A stretch of DNA of 64,000 nt, taken from contig JAUZOD010000010.1 of the NCBI GenBank assembly GCA_030706635.1, positions 1-64,000 on the forward strand. The letters run 5' to 3'. Position 1 is the stretch's first letter. The number at the start of each line of letters is the position of its first letter. Of the stretch, positions 1-7,923 are shown piece by piece. Origin of the DNA: Bacteroidota bacterium (GTDB lineage: Bacteria; Bacteroidota; Bacteroidia; Chitinophagales; Chitinophagaceae). The notes under the pieces are model-generated. The model worked only from the letters and a program-made list of their open reading frames with translations. It did not search any database and was not told the origin of the DNA. The position numbers were made by a program, and so were the translations under genes.

Positions 1-141
1 ATAGGGAATGATGTAGGGATAGATCTTATCATAATATTCAATGATATCCCCTTTGGAAATATGTTCCTCTGGCCAGAAAACCTTATCAACGTGCGACAAT
101 TCCACGGAAATATCACCGCCCCTGTAAAATTTATTTTTCAT
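1..141 (-). CDS. ligD: LigD polymerase (PrimPol-like) domain, N-terminal part, cut by window edge
   Basis: Reading the minus strand from the ATG at 141 gives a 47-residue open frame that runs off the window start. It contains LSHVDKVFWPEEHISKGDIIEYYDKI in two halves (LSHVDKVFWPEEHI at about residues 15-28, then SKGDIIEYYDKI), which matches the start of the LigD polymerase domain. In the family this domain fills gaps with ribonucleotides or deoxynucleotides during Ku-dependent end joining. In most LigD proteins it is fused behind the ligase domain. Here it has its own ATG, overlapping the TGA of the upstream ligase remnant as ATGA (138-141), so it could be translated by coupling. Too short for the standard gene-length cutoff because of truncation. 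Whether the rest of the domain is intact cannot be seen. Confidence 0.75.
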   Translation of the reverse strand, partial: MKNKFYRGGDISVELSHVDKVFWPEEHISKGDIIEYYDKIYPYIIPY

Positions 142-386
142 GAATCTCTCATTTCGCGGATGATCTTGTCCATCCTTAAACCTTGAAATACGGAATGGCG
201 CATGACCTTATCTTTTGTCCATTCACTGAAACGGATACTGGCCACGAGCCTGGGCCTAAGCCAGGTAACTTTATTGCTCATCTTAATGTTCGCATCGAAT
301 GGAGACTGATCGTCAATGGGAAGCTGTTTTATAGTATTTCGTGGGCCTTTCGCCGTCATAATCACCCGAAACGGCATATTGATCAT
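138..386 (-). pseudogene. ligD: Remnant of LigD ATP-dependent DNA ligase domain (C-terminal OB-fold end only)
   Basis: The 82-residue frame ends with the pattern of the LigD ligase C-terminus: TWLRPRLVASIRFSEWTKDK followed by VMRHSVFQGLRMDK. This part normally closes the ligase domain. The nucleotidyltransferase core (KxDG lysine motif and the other ligase motifs, usually about 200 residues) is absent. The segment just upstream (NTIKQLPIDDQSPFDANI) still aligns with the ligase OB-fold, but in a different frame from the preceding phosphoesterase ORF, which it overlaps by 74 bases. I infer one internal deletion of the catalytic core with a frame change near 330-370. The ATG at 386 is probably not a genuine start. 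Without a catalytic lysine this product cannot be a ligase. Confidence 0.7.
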
Positions 387-819
387 GACGCTTGATCAGT
401 AGCCAGGCGTTTTCTGTTCGTGAGTGCTCCATTTTGACAAGAACGAATTTGCCCTTTATTTTTTCTCCATTCAGAGTGAATTCCAATGAACCATTTCTAA
501 GTGCTTGCAGAGGGCTTTCTAATTTGTTGTCAGGTTGCCAGGTACCGTGATCCCATATTTCTACGGTGCCGGCTCCGTAATTTCCTTCCGCGATTATTCC
601 CTCAAATCCGGCATAATACAGAGGATGATCTTCCACCATCACTGCCAGCCGCCTGTCCGAAGGACTCATGGAAGGGCCCTTCGGGATAGCCCAGCTTTTT
701 AGCACACCATTCATTTCAAGCCGGAAATCATAATGCAAGTGCGTCGCCTGATGTCGCTGCACTACAAAAATGAGCCCGTTACTTCCGTTTGCGCCGTCTG
801 TCTTATGTGGCTTTCCCAT
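313..819 (-). CDS. ligD: LigD-type 3'-phosphoesterase domain protein
   Basis: This 168-residue protein is almost entirely the LigD phosphoesterase domain, which trims 3'-phosphates and ribonucleotides from broken ends during non-homologous end joining. The hallmark LIFVVQRHQATHLHYDFRLE (about residues 16-35) carries the HxxxxxD metal/catalytic positions. It is followed by LKSWAIPKGPS, VEDHPLYYAGFEG and EGNYGAGTVEIWDHGTW, with the conserved second histidine present. The domain closes with the usual LLIKRHDQYA, then runs out of frame and stops at 313. In a full LigD a ligase domain would follow; here only its C-terminal remnant does, in another frame. Upstream the frame stays open about 30 codons without a start codon, so ATG 819 is the best start. 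It may still fold and act as a stand-alone phosphoesterase. Confidence 0.8.
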   Translation of the reverse strand: MGKPHKTDGANGSNGLIFVVQRHQATHLHYDFRLEMNGVLKSWAIPKGPSMSPSDRRLAVMVEDHPLYYAGFEGIIAEGNYGAGTVEIWDHGTWQPDNKLESPLQALRNGSLEFTLNGEKIKGKFVLVKMEHSRTENAWLLIKRHDQYAVSGDYDGERPTKYYKTASH

Positions 820-1041
820 TTGTTCAGAATAAATAATACTTACCTCTTCAGAGTCTTCGCAAAATTCGCTCGCTCTGAGCCATTCTTCCAGTATAACGAG
901 GGCTATGCTGCCTCATATTTGAACCTACACAAAAATAACGCCTTTCACTGCACCAGCCGGTGATAACCGTCAATACCGGTTCTGATGAATATCATGAGAT
1001 CATTTATTTAATTATAATGGCTTCCTTTGCAATAATAATGA

Positions 1042-1332
1042 AAGCAATACAGATCAGCCACTGCCATCGAGATTTTGAATTTGTCGAGAGGAAAAGACAT
1101 CGTCCTCTATGATCCCTCCAGGAGGGCGCCCGTTTTTGTACGAGATTTTCCGGTTATTATCAGCCTTGGTTGCGTCATGGAAAACATGTGGCTGATGGCA
1201 AATTCGTTGGGGATCGATTTTCATATTGTCGGTTATTCCTTACGGCAGGGCTATGCTGCCGGTCACCCCTCCAATTATTTAAGTGTGCGTCGGGACGTGG
1301 AAGATTTCGCATATCATAATAAGTATGGATAA
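1042..1332 (+). pseudogene. Nitroreductase-family C-terminal remnant
   Basis: The open frame begins after a stop at 1039-1041 and has no ATG (only TTG at 1075). It carries SLGCVMENMWLMANSLGIDF, typical of the helix near the FMN site of nitroreductases, and ends with SVRRDVEDFAYHNKYG, typical of the family's C-terminus. The N-terminal half (FMN phosphate-binding SxRxF region) is missing, and the stretch between these two blocks is shorter than usual, suggesting an internal deletion as well. I take it as a decayed gene. It lies beside the damaged ligD region, so both may reflect local deletion. The family assignment rests on two short motifs only. Confidence 0.5.
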
Positions 1333-1414
1333 AAGGAGGAAATAGTTTGATTTTGCGCAGTACCGCACATCGGTTAAGTTCGCGGCTTTTTGTTATCTTA
1401 ACGGAACACAACTC

Positions 1415-1909
1415 ATGTGGTACCGGATTACCATACGCTACAAAAACGGGAAGGTCCAAAGTGGCATCCGGGATATTGACGATGACAGTATTCACCGCGT
1501 AGAAAGGCGTGTACTGGAAACGCTGAAGAAATCCCGCGATTTGAACGTGGTGGCCCACGTTGATATTACCCCACTACCAGAGACCCATGCTGAAGTCGTC
1601 AGTATCAAGGAAGGTAAACGTCGGAACCGCAAAAGTTCTTTGCCGGTCCGTCAAGACTTCATGAATAAATTTGGTATCGAAAAGATGTTCGATATTGAAA
1701 TTGACGGACAAAAAATCCGGGTTGAAGAATACCACGATGGTAAGAACATTTATTTCGGAGTCTTTATTCTGGGTCTCGACATATTTGTGATCACCCGGGC
1801 GACTGACTTTAAGGGTAAGCGTTTCTGGACGAGCATTCCTGAAGGCCATCAGGAAAAAGCAGAGAAAATCGGTAAATTGATCGAGGGACACATTAAAAAA
1901 ACATTATAA
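1415..1909 (+). CDS. Hypothetical protein upstream of SRAP gene
   Basis: A 164-residue soluble, basic protein that I do not recognise. It starts MWYRITIRYKNGKVQSGIRD and has no signal peptide or membrane segment. A charged middle (residues about 66-75, rich in K/R) separates an N-terminal alpha/beta-looking part from a C-terminal part with alternating strand-like segments (KIRVEEYHDGKNIYFGVFIL). The ATG at 1415 is the first in the frame. The stop at 1909 lies only 3 bases before the start of the SRAP gene, so the two are probably co-transcribed and may act together in handling DNA damage; that is inference from position only. Confidence 0.7.
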   Translation: MWYRITIRYKNGKVQSGIRDIDDDSIHRVERRVLETLKKSRDLNVVAHVDITPLPETHAEVVSIKEGKRRNRKSSLPVRQDFMNKFGIEKMFDIEIDGQKIRVEEYHDGKNIYFGVFILGLDIFVITRATDFKGKRFWTSIPEGHQEKAEKIGKLIEGHIKKTL

Positions 1910-1912
1910 ATC

Positions 1913-2761
1913 ATGTGCTACTACAACGGAATACGGGTAACCCATGGCGAATATCTGCGGCTGAAGGATCTGGAAAAACTGTTTGCGCCAATTCACATGC
2001 CGCTGGTGCAGGGACCGATGTATGCTCCGGACGTAAGGTATCCGGTGTTACGGGCAACAGCAGATAAATCTGATTTCGAAATAGTGCCGATGGAATGGGG
2101 ATTTCTCCCGGAAGAATCCAAATGGCCGTTTCTGAAGGATCGCGAACAGGTTGACCGGTGGAGGAAGGGATATAAGGACGCTGCGGGCTGGCACAAGGGC
2201 TACACGACCCTGAACGCAACCTGTGAGAACCTTCTAATAAATGAAAAAGGCAATACCTCGCTATATGCGTCCGCCGCAAGGGCGCGACGTATTCTGATTC
2301 CTTCGACGGGATTTTTCGAATGGAGGCATCTGCCTGAGCTAGGGAAGAAGGGTCAGCCGCTGAAATCCACATTGAAGATTCCCCACTTCATCTACCTGCC
2401 AGAGCATGTCGCTGTTGGTAAGCCTTTCTATATGGCTGGGATTTACAATACATGGGTAGATGATTCAACCGGAGAGTCCGTTGATACTTTCGCGATCCTG
2501 ACCACCGTGGCAAACCATCTAATGCAGCAGATTCACAATTCGAAGAACCGTATGCCGACTATCTTGGAGGAAGACTTAGCTTATGAATGGCTGTTCGGCA
2601 ACCTTTCCGATGCGCGGATTCTGGAAATCGCTGCCACGCAGTTTCCGGCGAGGAGGATGTGGGCACATACCGTTGAAAAGAAATTCATTGAAGCGGTCGA
2701 TCCGACAATCCCCTATGACTACAAGGATTCCCGGCTTATACTGGAAAAGGAAGTAGCGTGA
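1913..2761 (+). CDS. SRAP-domain DNA-protein crosslink protein (YedK/HMCES family)
   Basis: Proteins of this family cap abasic sites in single-stranded DNA by forming a thiazolidine link with Cys2, protecting forks and avoiding strand breaks. The 282-residue sequence starts MCYYNG, so the catalytic Cys2 is in place once the initiator Met is removed. The other signature positions are present: N101 in TTLNATCENL, E136 in TGFFEWRHL, and H208 in a QIHNSKNRMP block that stands for the usual IHxRMP with three extra residues. Motif order and spacing match SRAP, and the overall length is a little above E. coli YedK (about 220). It follows the hypothetical gene by 3 bases. Identification is secure; the inserted residues around the active-site histidine are mildly unusual. 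Confidence 0.9.
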   Translation: MCYYNGIRVTHGEYLRLKDLEKLFAPIHMPLVQGPMYAPDVRYPVLRATADKSDFEIVPMEWGFLPEESKWPFLKDREQVDRWRKGYKDAAGWHKGYTTLNATCENLLINEKGNTSLYASAARARRILIPSTGFFEWRHLPELGKKGQPLKSTLKIPHFIYLPEHVAVGKPFYMAGIYNTWVDDSTGESVDTFAILTTVANHLMQQIHNSKNRMPTILEEDLAYEWLFGNLSDARILEIAATQFPARRMWAHTVEKKFIEAVDPTIPYDYKDSRLILEKEVA

Positions 2762-2943
2762 AAAAGAAGGAACTCGAAGAACAGGATTGTTGCAAATTTT
2801 TTTAATTCGATGTTTCTGGAAATAAAAGAGGCCCCAATTAAGGAACCTTTTAAAGAATTTTAAAAATGAATCAACAATTTTCTGAAATTTCCCCCCGCGC
2901 TTACCCCAACCTATTTAAATTGCTGATTATCAATATGCTTATG

Positions 2944-3017
2944 TGACCCCGTCAGGATTCAAACCTGAAACCTTTTGATCCGTAGTCAAATGCTCTATTC
3001 AATTGAGCTACGGGGCC
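2944..3017 (-). tRNA. tRNA-Arg (anticodon ACG)
   Basis: The minus strand folds into a full 74-nt cloverleaf: acceptor 7 bp (GGCCCCG / CGGGGTC with one G-U), D stem GCTC/GAGC, anticodon stem TTTGA/TCAAA around loop CTACGGA, variable loop of 5, T stem TCAGG/CCTGA around TTTGAAT, discriminator A. The anticodon ACG lies at 2981-2983 and reads CGN arginine codons after A34-to-I editing. CCA is not encoded (CAT follows). The flanks (2762-2943, and 3018-3185 apart from a hairpin) show no gene. Confidence 0.95.
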
Positions 3018-3021
3018 CTTT

Positions 3022-3053
3022 CTGACCGGAAACCACTGGTTTCCAAACGTCAG
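3022..3053. other. Hairpin in the 5' leader of tRNA-Arg
   Basis: GGAAACC at 3028-3034 pairs with GGTTTCC at 3038-3044 around a 3-base loop, and outer arms CTGAC (3022-3026) and GTCAG (3049-3053) extend it with a small internal bulge. It lies just upstream of the tRNA on the minus strand and could fold in the precursor leader. No T-tract follows on either strand, so a terminator role is doubtful. Confidence 0.4.
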
Positions 3054-3185
3054 GGCCGCAAATATAAGGCATAAATTTTTAAGCAAAAAACCCGCCCGGC
3101 TCCTGCTTTCCAACTGCTTTTGTTGTATTGTTGCTGCCGTTCCACATGTCGGTCAACTTTTGTCAAAATTTGCAGCGTATCGTAA

Positions 3186-4514
3186 ATGAAATCCCCGAAG
3201 GTCCTTTCAACAAAAAAATCGGGTAAGCTGGCCCTGCTTCCTTTAGCGGCCGTTATTTTCTTTACGGTGTCCGGCGGACCTTATGGCATCGAACCGCTGA
3301 TCGGCTACGCCGGCAATCTGGCCATTCCCCTCGTGCTGATCACGCCCCTGCTCTGGGATATTCCCTGCATCCTCACCGTGCTGGAATTAAACAGCATGAT
3401 GCCGGTGGAAGGTGGCTACTATCAATGGGTGAAACGCGGGCTCGGCCTTCGCTGGGCTTTTTATGAAGGCTGGTGGACCTGGCTTTATACTTTCGTGGAC
3501 CTGGCTATTTATCCCGTGTTCTTCGTGGAATACGCCGCCTTTTTCTTTCCGGGTGTCGAAGCCTATAAAATTCCGGTCTGTCTCGCGATCATCTGGATCA
3601 ATGCGGCACTTAATATCCGCGGCATTGTCTCCGTCGGAAGATCAGCCATTTTCCTCACTGTATTGGTGATGGTTCCTTTTTTCATTCTATTGTTTACCGG
3701 TGTCATCCATCCGGTTCATGCCGTGGTCCTGCATCCGGGCGGACCGACGGGATTTTCTTCCTTCGGTATGGCGCTCTATATCATCATCTGGAATTATATC
3801 GGCTGGGACAATGCCAGCACCTATGCAGGCGAAGTGGACCGGCCCGTGAAATCCTATCTGTTTTCCATTCTGATCGCGTTCTCGGCTATCTACATCATCT
3901 ACGTGGCGGTGACCTGGCTCGCGCTTAATTCCGGTATTCCGGGAGAGATCGTGTCAGAGAAAGGAATCCCTTATCTCGGCACCGTCATGGGCGGACAATG
4001 GCTTGGCGCTGCGCTTTCCATTGGCGGCATGGCCAGCATGCTGGGCATTTTTATTGTCGTCCTGCTTTCCGTTTCGCGTGTGCCTGCCGTGATGGGCAGC
4101 GACAAACTGGTTCCCAAAATTTTCACGCGGATGCATCCCAGATATCAAACCCCCTACATCTCCATTATCGTCTGCGCCGGGCTGGTGAGCTTCCTCATCC
4201 TCTGGCCTTTTTCCGATTTGCTGGTAATTGATGTTTCACTTTATGGAGCCGGTATTTTCCTGGAGTTCCTGGCGCTTCTTCGCCTGAGAAAAACAGCGGC
4301 GCTGGAATCCAGACCTTTTAAAATTCCGCTTCAGCGCAGCGGATTGATTCTTTTGTTTATTGCGCCATTGCTTGTTTTCTCGATTGCTCTTGGCGCCGTG
4401 CTGCTGGGATCGGGACAGGGTTTTAAATCTGGTCTGTTTGCCATCGGCGCCATTTTTTCAGCCCATATTGCCTGGTATGTTATGGGGAAACTAAGAAATA
4501 AAAAACTGGGCTGA
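3186..4514 (+). CDS. APC-superfamily amino acid/polyamine permease
   Basis: A 442-residue integral membrane protein with about 12 hydrophobic segments. The first helix carries the APC signature (FFTVSGGPYGIEPLIGYAG, about residues 27-45), where the GPYG-type break binds the substrate backbone in this superfamily. The next segments contain PLLWDIPCILTVLELNSMMP and EGGYYQWVKRGLG, which match the helix 2/3 region of the LAT/polyamine:cation symporter-like branch. Length agrees with that branch. The substrate cannot be fixed from sequence; amino acids or polyamines are both possible. It converges with the nucleoside hydrolase gene, with stops 3 bases apart. No promoter box could be assigned upstream. 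Confidence 0.85.
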   Translation: MKSPKVLSTKKSGKLALLPLAAVIFFTVSGGPYGIEPLIGYAGNLAIPLVLITPLLWDIPCILTVLELNSMMPVEGGYYQWVKRGLGLRWAFYEGWWTWLYTFVDLAIYPVFFVEYAAFFFPGVEAYKIPVCLAIIWINAALNIRGIVSVGRSAIFLTVLVMVPFFILLFTGVIHPVHAVVLHPGGPTGFSSFGMALYIIIWNYIGWDNASTYAGEVDRPVKSYLFSILIAFSAIYIIYVAVTWLALNSGIPGEIVSEKGIPYLGTVMGGQWLGAALSIGGMASMLGIFIVVLLSVSRVPAVMGSDKLVPKIFTRMHPRYQTPYISIIVCAGLVSFLILWPFSDLLVIDVSLYGAGIFLEFLALLRLRKTAALESRPFKIPLQRSGLILLFIAPLLVFSIALGAVLLGSGQGFKSGLFAIGAIFSAHIAWYVMGKLRNKKLG

Positions 4515-4516
4515 GA

Positions 4517-5530
4517 TTATTGCGGCTGATGCCGGATTAATTCATTGATCCGTTTTTCCACTTTCGCCGGGTTTTCTTTTTCCAGCAGATAAAATTGTCC
4601 CCTGCCTGATTCATCCCAGCTGTCCGATCCGTCGGCAGCAATTTTAATCCTGCCTTTCTTTAAAGTATAATAGGTCTGATATCCGGTGGCGGCCACCAGC
4701 ACCGCCGTCTCATCCCAGCTTTTTCTTCCGGCACTATCTTCTGCTGCCATGGGAATGCTGATACGAAATACATCTTTTACAGGACTGTGCCGGATAGTTT
4801 CATCGTGGATCAGCGGGATCCCGGTTTTTATTTTCCAGCCGATTTCAAATCCGGAAAACAAGACTTCTCCGGGCCAGTGAGCATAGGTATAAACAGAGGA
4901 TGGAATATCCTGATCTATATTAAATTCCTCGCCTGCCGGAAATTTGCCGGCCATACTGACCAGCCGTTTTACTTTCTTTTTCACCAGATCGTATCCGTTG
5001 AGTGCGGAATACTCGTCTGGTGCTGATTTTAATAGTGCGGCAAGGTTCGTCAAAAATCCAACGGTGACAATGGTTATGCTTTTATCAGGATGAGCGGAAA
5101 GAATTTTCCGGTAAAGTGCTACCGGTTCCATGGCCTCTTCGTTGGTTTTTATCTTATGCGGATAGTTGGCCACCAGCGTGTCCGTCCAATGCTGATAATC
5201 CCGTAGCAGCAGTCCGTTGTTCCGGGGAACGGCAATAGGGATTTCTTCCCGGTGAAAATACGTGTTGAATACATTCAGAACGGCCCCTACATTTTCATAC
5301 CGCGTACTGGCGATGGTGGCGAGAATATTTATTTTTCCTTTGTCGGCAAATGCATGCAGCAGCGTAATGGCGCCCACATCATCATAATCAGGCCCCATGT
5401 CGGAGTCGAAAATAATATCGGTGCGATGATAAGCCGGATGTTTTTCCTGAGCACACGTCTGCGGCATCCAAAGAAAACAATAAGCTGCACAAAGTATAAG
5501 AGTTTTTCCTGTTAATGTTTTTAAATGCAT
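4517..5530 (-). CDS. Secreted inosine/uridine-preferring nucleoside hydrolase-like protein
   Basis: The 337-residue protein begins with a signal peptide (hydrophobic LILCAAYCFLWMPQTCAQ), placing it in the periplasm. The mature part opens with IIFDSDMGPDYDD at about residues 39-51, the DxDxxxDD calcium site of nucleoside hydrolases, which also binds the ribose hydroxyls. Further family features are TIVTVGFLTNLAALL and a C-terminal DETAVLVAATG, where the last calcium-binding Asp/Glu region usually lies. Expected reaction: hydrolysis of the N-glycosidic bond of nucleosides. It follows the PQQ dehydrogenase gene by 37 bases and may be in the same transcript. Substrate preference cannot be told. 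Confidence 0.85.
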   Translation of the reverse strand: MHLKTLTGKTLILCAAYCFLWMPQTCAQEKHPAYHRTDIIFDSDMGPDYDDVGAITLLHAFADKGKINILATIASTRYENVGAVLNVFNTYFHREEIPIAVPRNNGLLLRDYQHWTDTLVANYPHKIKTNEEAMEPVALYRKILSAHPDKSITIVTVGFLTNLAALLKSAPDEYSALNGYDLVKKKVKRLVSMAGKFPAGEEFNIDQDIPSSVYTYAHWPGEVLFSGFEIGWKIKTGIPLIHDETIRHSPVKDVFRISIPMAAEDSAGRKSWDETAVLVAATGYQTYYTLKKGRIKIAADGSDSWDESGRGQFYLLEKENPAKVEKRINELIRHQPQ

Positions 5531-5567
5531 GAGTGAAAGTATATAAGATTTTTGGTAAGATGGTTAC

Positions 5568-7796
5568 TCATTCACGCGGCAACGCAAACGCCACATAAGA
5601 ATCTCCGGATCGCTGTTGTAATTTTCCACCGCCACAGGCAATCACCACATACTGCCGGCCCTTGATTTCATAAATAGCCGGCGTGGCAAATCCGGCGGCA
5701 GGCAGACTGGCCTCCCACAATAATTCCCCGGATCTTTTATTGAAAGCGCGAAACTTTGCATCTTTTGTTGCGGCGATAAACAATAGTCCACCGGCTGTGA
5801 TGGCGGGACCGCCATAGTTCTCCGTTCCCGCCTTCGCTAAAGCTTCGGCGGGCAAGCCTTCTTCGCCCACCGAAGCCTTGGCGAAGGTGGGCTTCACACT
5901 TTCATCTTCCCCCAGTGGAATACTCCATTTCTGATCTCCGCTATTCAGATCAATAGCAGTTAACGTTCCCCAGGGTGGCGCCAGTGCGGGTAATCCGGAT
6001 TTCGAAACAAATTTATTATAGCCGGAGCCGGTGTAAGGAACCTGCCGGAATCGTTCTGCTTCGGATAATTGTTGTACAAATGGTTTTGACTGATCTTTTC
6101 TCTCATTCAGGATAAAGGAAGCCAGCGCTTCTTTCTCCTCAGGTTTCAAAAAGGGGAAAGCCGGCATCATTCTTCTTCCTGTGCTGATAAAGCTGATGAA
6201 CCCAGGCCTGTCCAGCTTTTTATTTATATCCACGATGGATGGATAATTGCCACTGCCTTTACGATCAGGGCCGTGACAGGACATGCAATTCTGTTTGAAT
6301 AACCGTTGCCCCGCTTCTCCGAAATTTTCTTTTTTCACCGGCTCGTTCTGTACGTCCAGCATTTGCTGTATCCAGGCCATCTGGTTGGCGTTGACATATA
6401 AAATACCCGATGCCGGATCTACTGCCGATCCTCCCCATTCTGATCCCCCATCAAATCCCGGCAGGATCACTGTACCGGTTTTGGACTGGGGCGTAAACAA
6501 ACCGGTGTGATAACCAGCCAGCCTTTGTTTCACATCCGCATATTCTTCGGGCGATAAATAAGGATTGATGTCTTTTTCGGTAAAAGACTGCCGTGCGAAG
6601 GGTAAAGGCTTTTGCGGTATGGGCTGGGTTGGCCACAATTTTTCCCCGGTTAATTCGGTAACCGTATCCACCGGCGTCTCGACGATCGGAAAAAGCGGTT
6701 TCCCGTTTTCCCGGTCAAAGAGAAATACAAATCCCGTTTTTGTGGTTTGTGCAACAGCATCAACAAGTCTGCCATCGTGTTGCACGGTCAGCAGAACCGG
6801 AGCTGAAGGCGGATCCCAGTCCCAGGTGTCGTGATGGATGTATTGATAATGCCATTTTAATTTTCCGGTTGCTGCATCCAGGGCAAGCAGACAATCTCCG
6901 TACAAATCCGTTCCTTTCCTTTTTCCTCCATAGAAATCCATCGAGACGGAGCCTGTCGGCACATAGGCTATGCCCGTTTTCTGATCTACGGTCATGCCCA
7001 TCCAGTTATTTGCGCCGCCGGTTAATTTCCAGGCGTCCTTATCTTCCCAGGTTTCATAACCCGGTTCACCCGGCTGCGGTATCGTATGAAAAATCCATTC
7101 CATTTTTCCGGTGACCACGTTGTACGCCCGGATATGCCCCGGTGCTGCATCCATGCCTTCCGAAACACGCGTGCCCGTCAGCAGCAGATCTTTATAGACC
7201 GAGGGCGCTGATGTGGCCGTAACAAAAAGATCCATGGCATCCTCACCAAGGCCTTCCCGCAGATCCACCAATCCTTTTTTCCCAAATGTTTCAATCAGCC
7301 TTCCGGTCTTCGCATCTATGGCCCTGAGGAATGATCCCGCAGGATAAAATATTCTTTCATCTCCTTTGTTGTTCGACCAGTAAGCGACCCCGCGGCAGTT
7401 GTTTAAAATGAAATAGGATTTCTTATCTCCGGGTATGGAATCAAATGGAGAGTAGACCCAGATCTGCTTTCCGGTCGCCGCATCCAGGGCGACCAGTTTC
7501 ATCTGGGCTGAAATTGCATACAAGATGCCGTTCACCATGATCGGATTGCACTGGATCTGCGAGTGCGCCGCCGTATCCATATCGTCCGTATGATAGGTCC
7601 ATGCTATTTGCAGATGCTGCACGTTGGAAGTATCTATTTCTTTCAGTGAAGAATATTTATTGCCGCTGAAGTTTCCATTGACCTGAGTCCACCCGGCATA
7701 AGGCGAAGGCGATGAATTACATCCCAGGATAAATAGCAGGATTCCCGAAAACAGGAATGAGAAGATATATTTTCCGGGAGAAGCTGCTTTTAACAT
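5568..7796 (-). CDS. Lipoprotein PQQ-dependent dehydrogenase with cytochrome c domain
   Basis: This 742-residue quinoprotein has a lipobox ending LFILGC with Cys26 as the lipidation site, then repeated beta-propeller blades with tryptophan-dock motifs (LDAATGKQIWVYSPF, YNVVTGKMEWIF, LDAATGKLKWHYQ). It would oxidise a sugar or alcohol in the periplasm using PQQ. A cytochrome c insert sits at about residues 490-560, with the haem motif CMSCH near residue 502 and a likely axial Met in GRRMMPAFPF. The propeller resumes after it. This arrangement, with an internal cytochrome domain, resembles membrane-bound PQQ glucose/alcohol dehydrogenases of Bacteroidota. An odd 22-residue insertion at about 635-657 comes from an in-frame palindromic repeat (5827-5892). 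No PQQ biosynthesis genes are nearby. Start chosen as the only ATG giving the lipoprotein signal. Confidence 0.9.
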   Translation of the reverse strand: MLKAASPGKYIFSFLFSGILLFILGCNSSPSPYAGWTQVNGNFSGNKYSSLKEIDTSNVQHLQIAWTYHTDDMDTAAHSQIQCNPIMVNGILYAISAQMKLVALDAATGKQIWVYSPFDSIPGDKKSYFILNNCRGVAYWSNNKGDERIFYPAGSFLRAIDAKTGRLIETFGKKGLVDLREGLGEDAMDLFVTATSAPSVYKDLLLTGTRVSEGMDAAPGHIRAYNVVTGKMEWIFHTIPQPGEPGYETWEDKDAWKLTGGANNWMGMTVDQKTGIAYVPTGSVSMDFYGGKRKGTDLYGDCLLALDAATGKLKWHYQYIHHDTWDWDPPSAPVLLTVQHDGRLVDAVAQTTKTGFVFLFDRENGKPLFPIVETPVDTVTELTGEKLWPTQPIPQKPLPFARQSFTEKDINPYLSPEEYADVKQRLAGYHTGLFTPQSKTGTVILPGFDGGSEWGGSAVDPASGILYVNANQMAWIQQMLDVQNEPVKKENFGEAGQRLFKQNCMSCHGPDRKGSGNYPSIVDINKKLDRPGFISFISTGRRMMPAFPFLKPEEKEALASFILNERKDQSKPFVQQLSEAERFRQVPYTGSGYNKFVSKSGLPALAPPWGTLTAIDLNSGDQKWSIPLGEDESVKPTFAKASVGEEGLPAEALAKAGTENYGGPAITAGGLLFIAATKDAKFRAFNKRSGELLWEASLPAAGFATPAIYEIKGRQYVVIACGGGKLQQRSGDSYVAFALPRE
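5827..5892. repeat. Double palindromic repeat inserted in frame in the PQQ dehydrogenase gene
   Basis: Two copies of a roughly 26-base unit face each other: CCCGCCTTCGCTAAAGC... at 5827-5852 and its inverted, slightly diverged copy GCCCACCGAAGCCTTGGC... at 5865-5892. Each unit is itself palindromic at its ends (CCCGCC/GGCGGG and GCCCACC/GGTGGGC). The 66 bases keep the frame and add residues like PTFAKASVGEEGLPAEALAKAG between propeller strands. Base composition is much richer in GC than the flanks. This is the behaviour of mobile palindromic repeats that can sit inside coding sequence, as known from Rickettsia palindromic elements. Confidence 0.75.
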
Positions 7797-7848
7797 GTCG
7801 GAGGTTTTATTAAAGTTAAAAGGATTCTCAAGAATCAGGAAATAGATA

Positions 7849-7919
7849 ACGGTTGACCGATATCGATTGCGGGTTCACACTTAAAGGCCGTCATCCGTCA
7901 TCCGTCATCGGTCAACCGT
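7849..7919. repeat. Intergenic inverted repeat with tandem CCGTCAT units
   Basis: ACGGTTGACCGAT at 7849-7861 is perfectly repeated in inverted form at 7907-7919. Between the arms, three tandem copies of CCGTCAT occupy 7888-7908. The element lies between the last gene of the pigment operon (ends 7924) and the start of the PQQ dehydrogenase gene, both on the minus strand. It shares its arm core with the element at 13893-13982. It may end or attenuate the long operon transcript, though no clear T-tract follows. Confidence 0.65.
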
Positions 7920-7923
7920 CACC

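Noticed and set aside
733-963. Plus-strand ORF opposite the phosphoesterase gene
   Set aside because: It is a shadow of the minus-strand LigD frame with no family features.
7888-7908. Three CCGTCAT units as a CRISPR or iteron array
   Set aside because: Tandem 7-mers without spacers, no cas or rep genes nearby; better explained as part of the inverted repeat.
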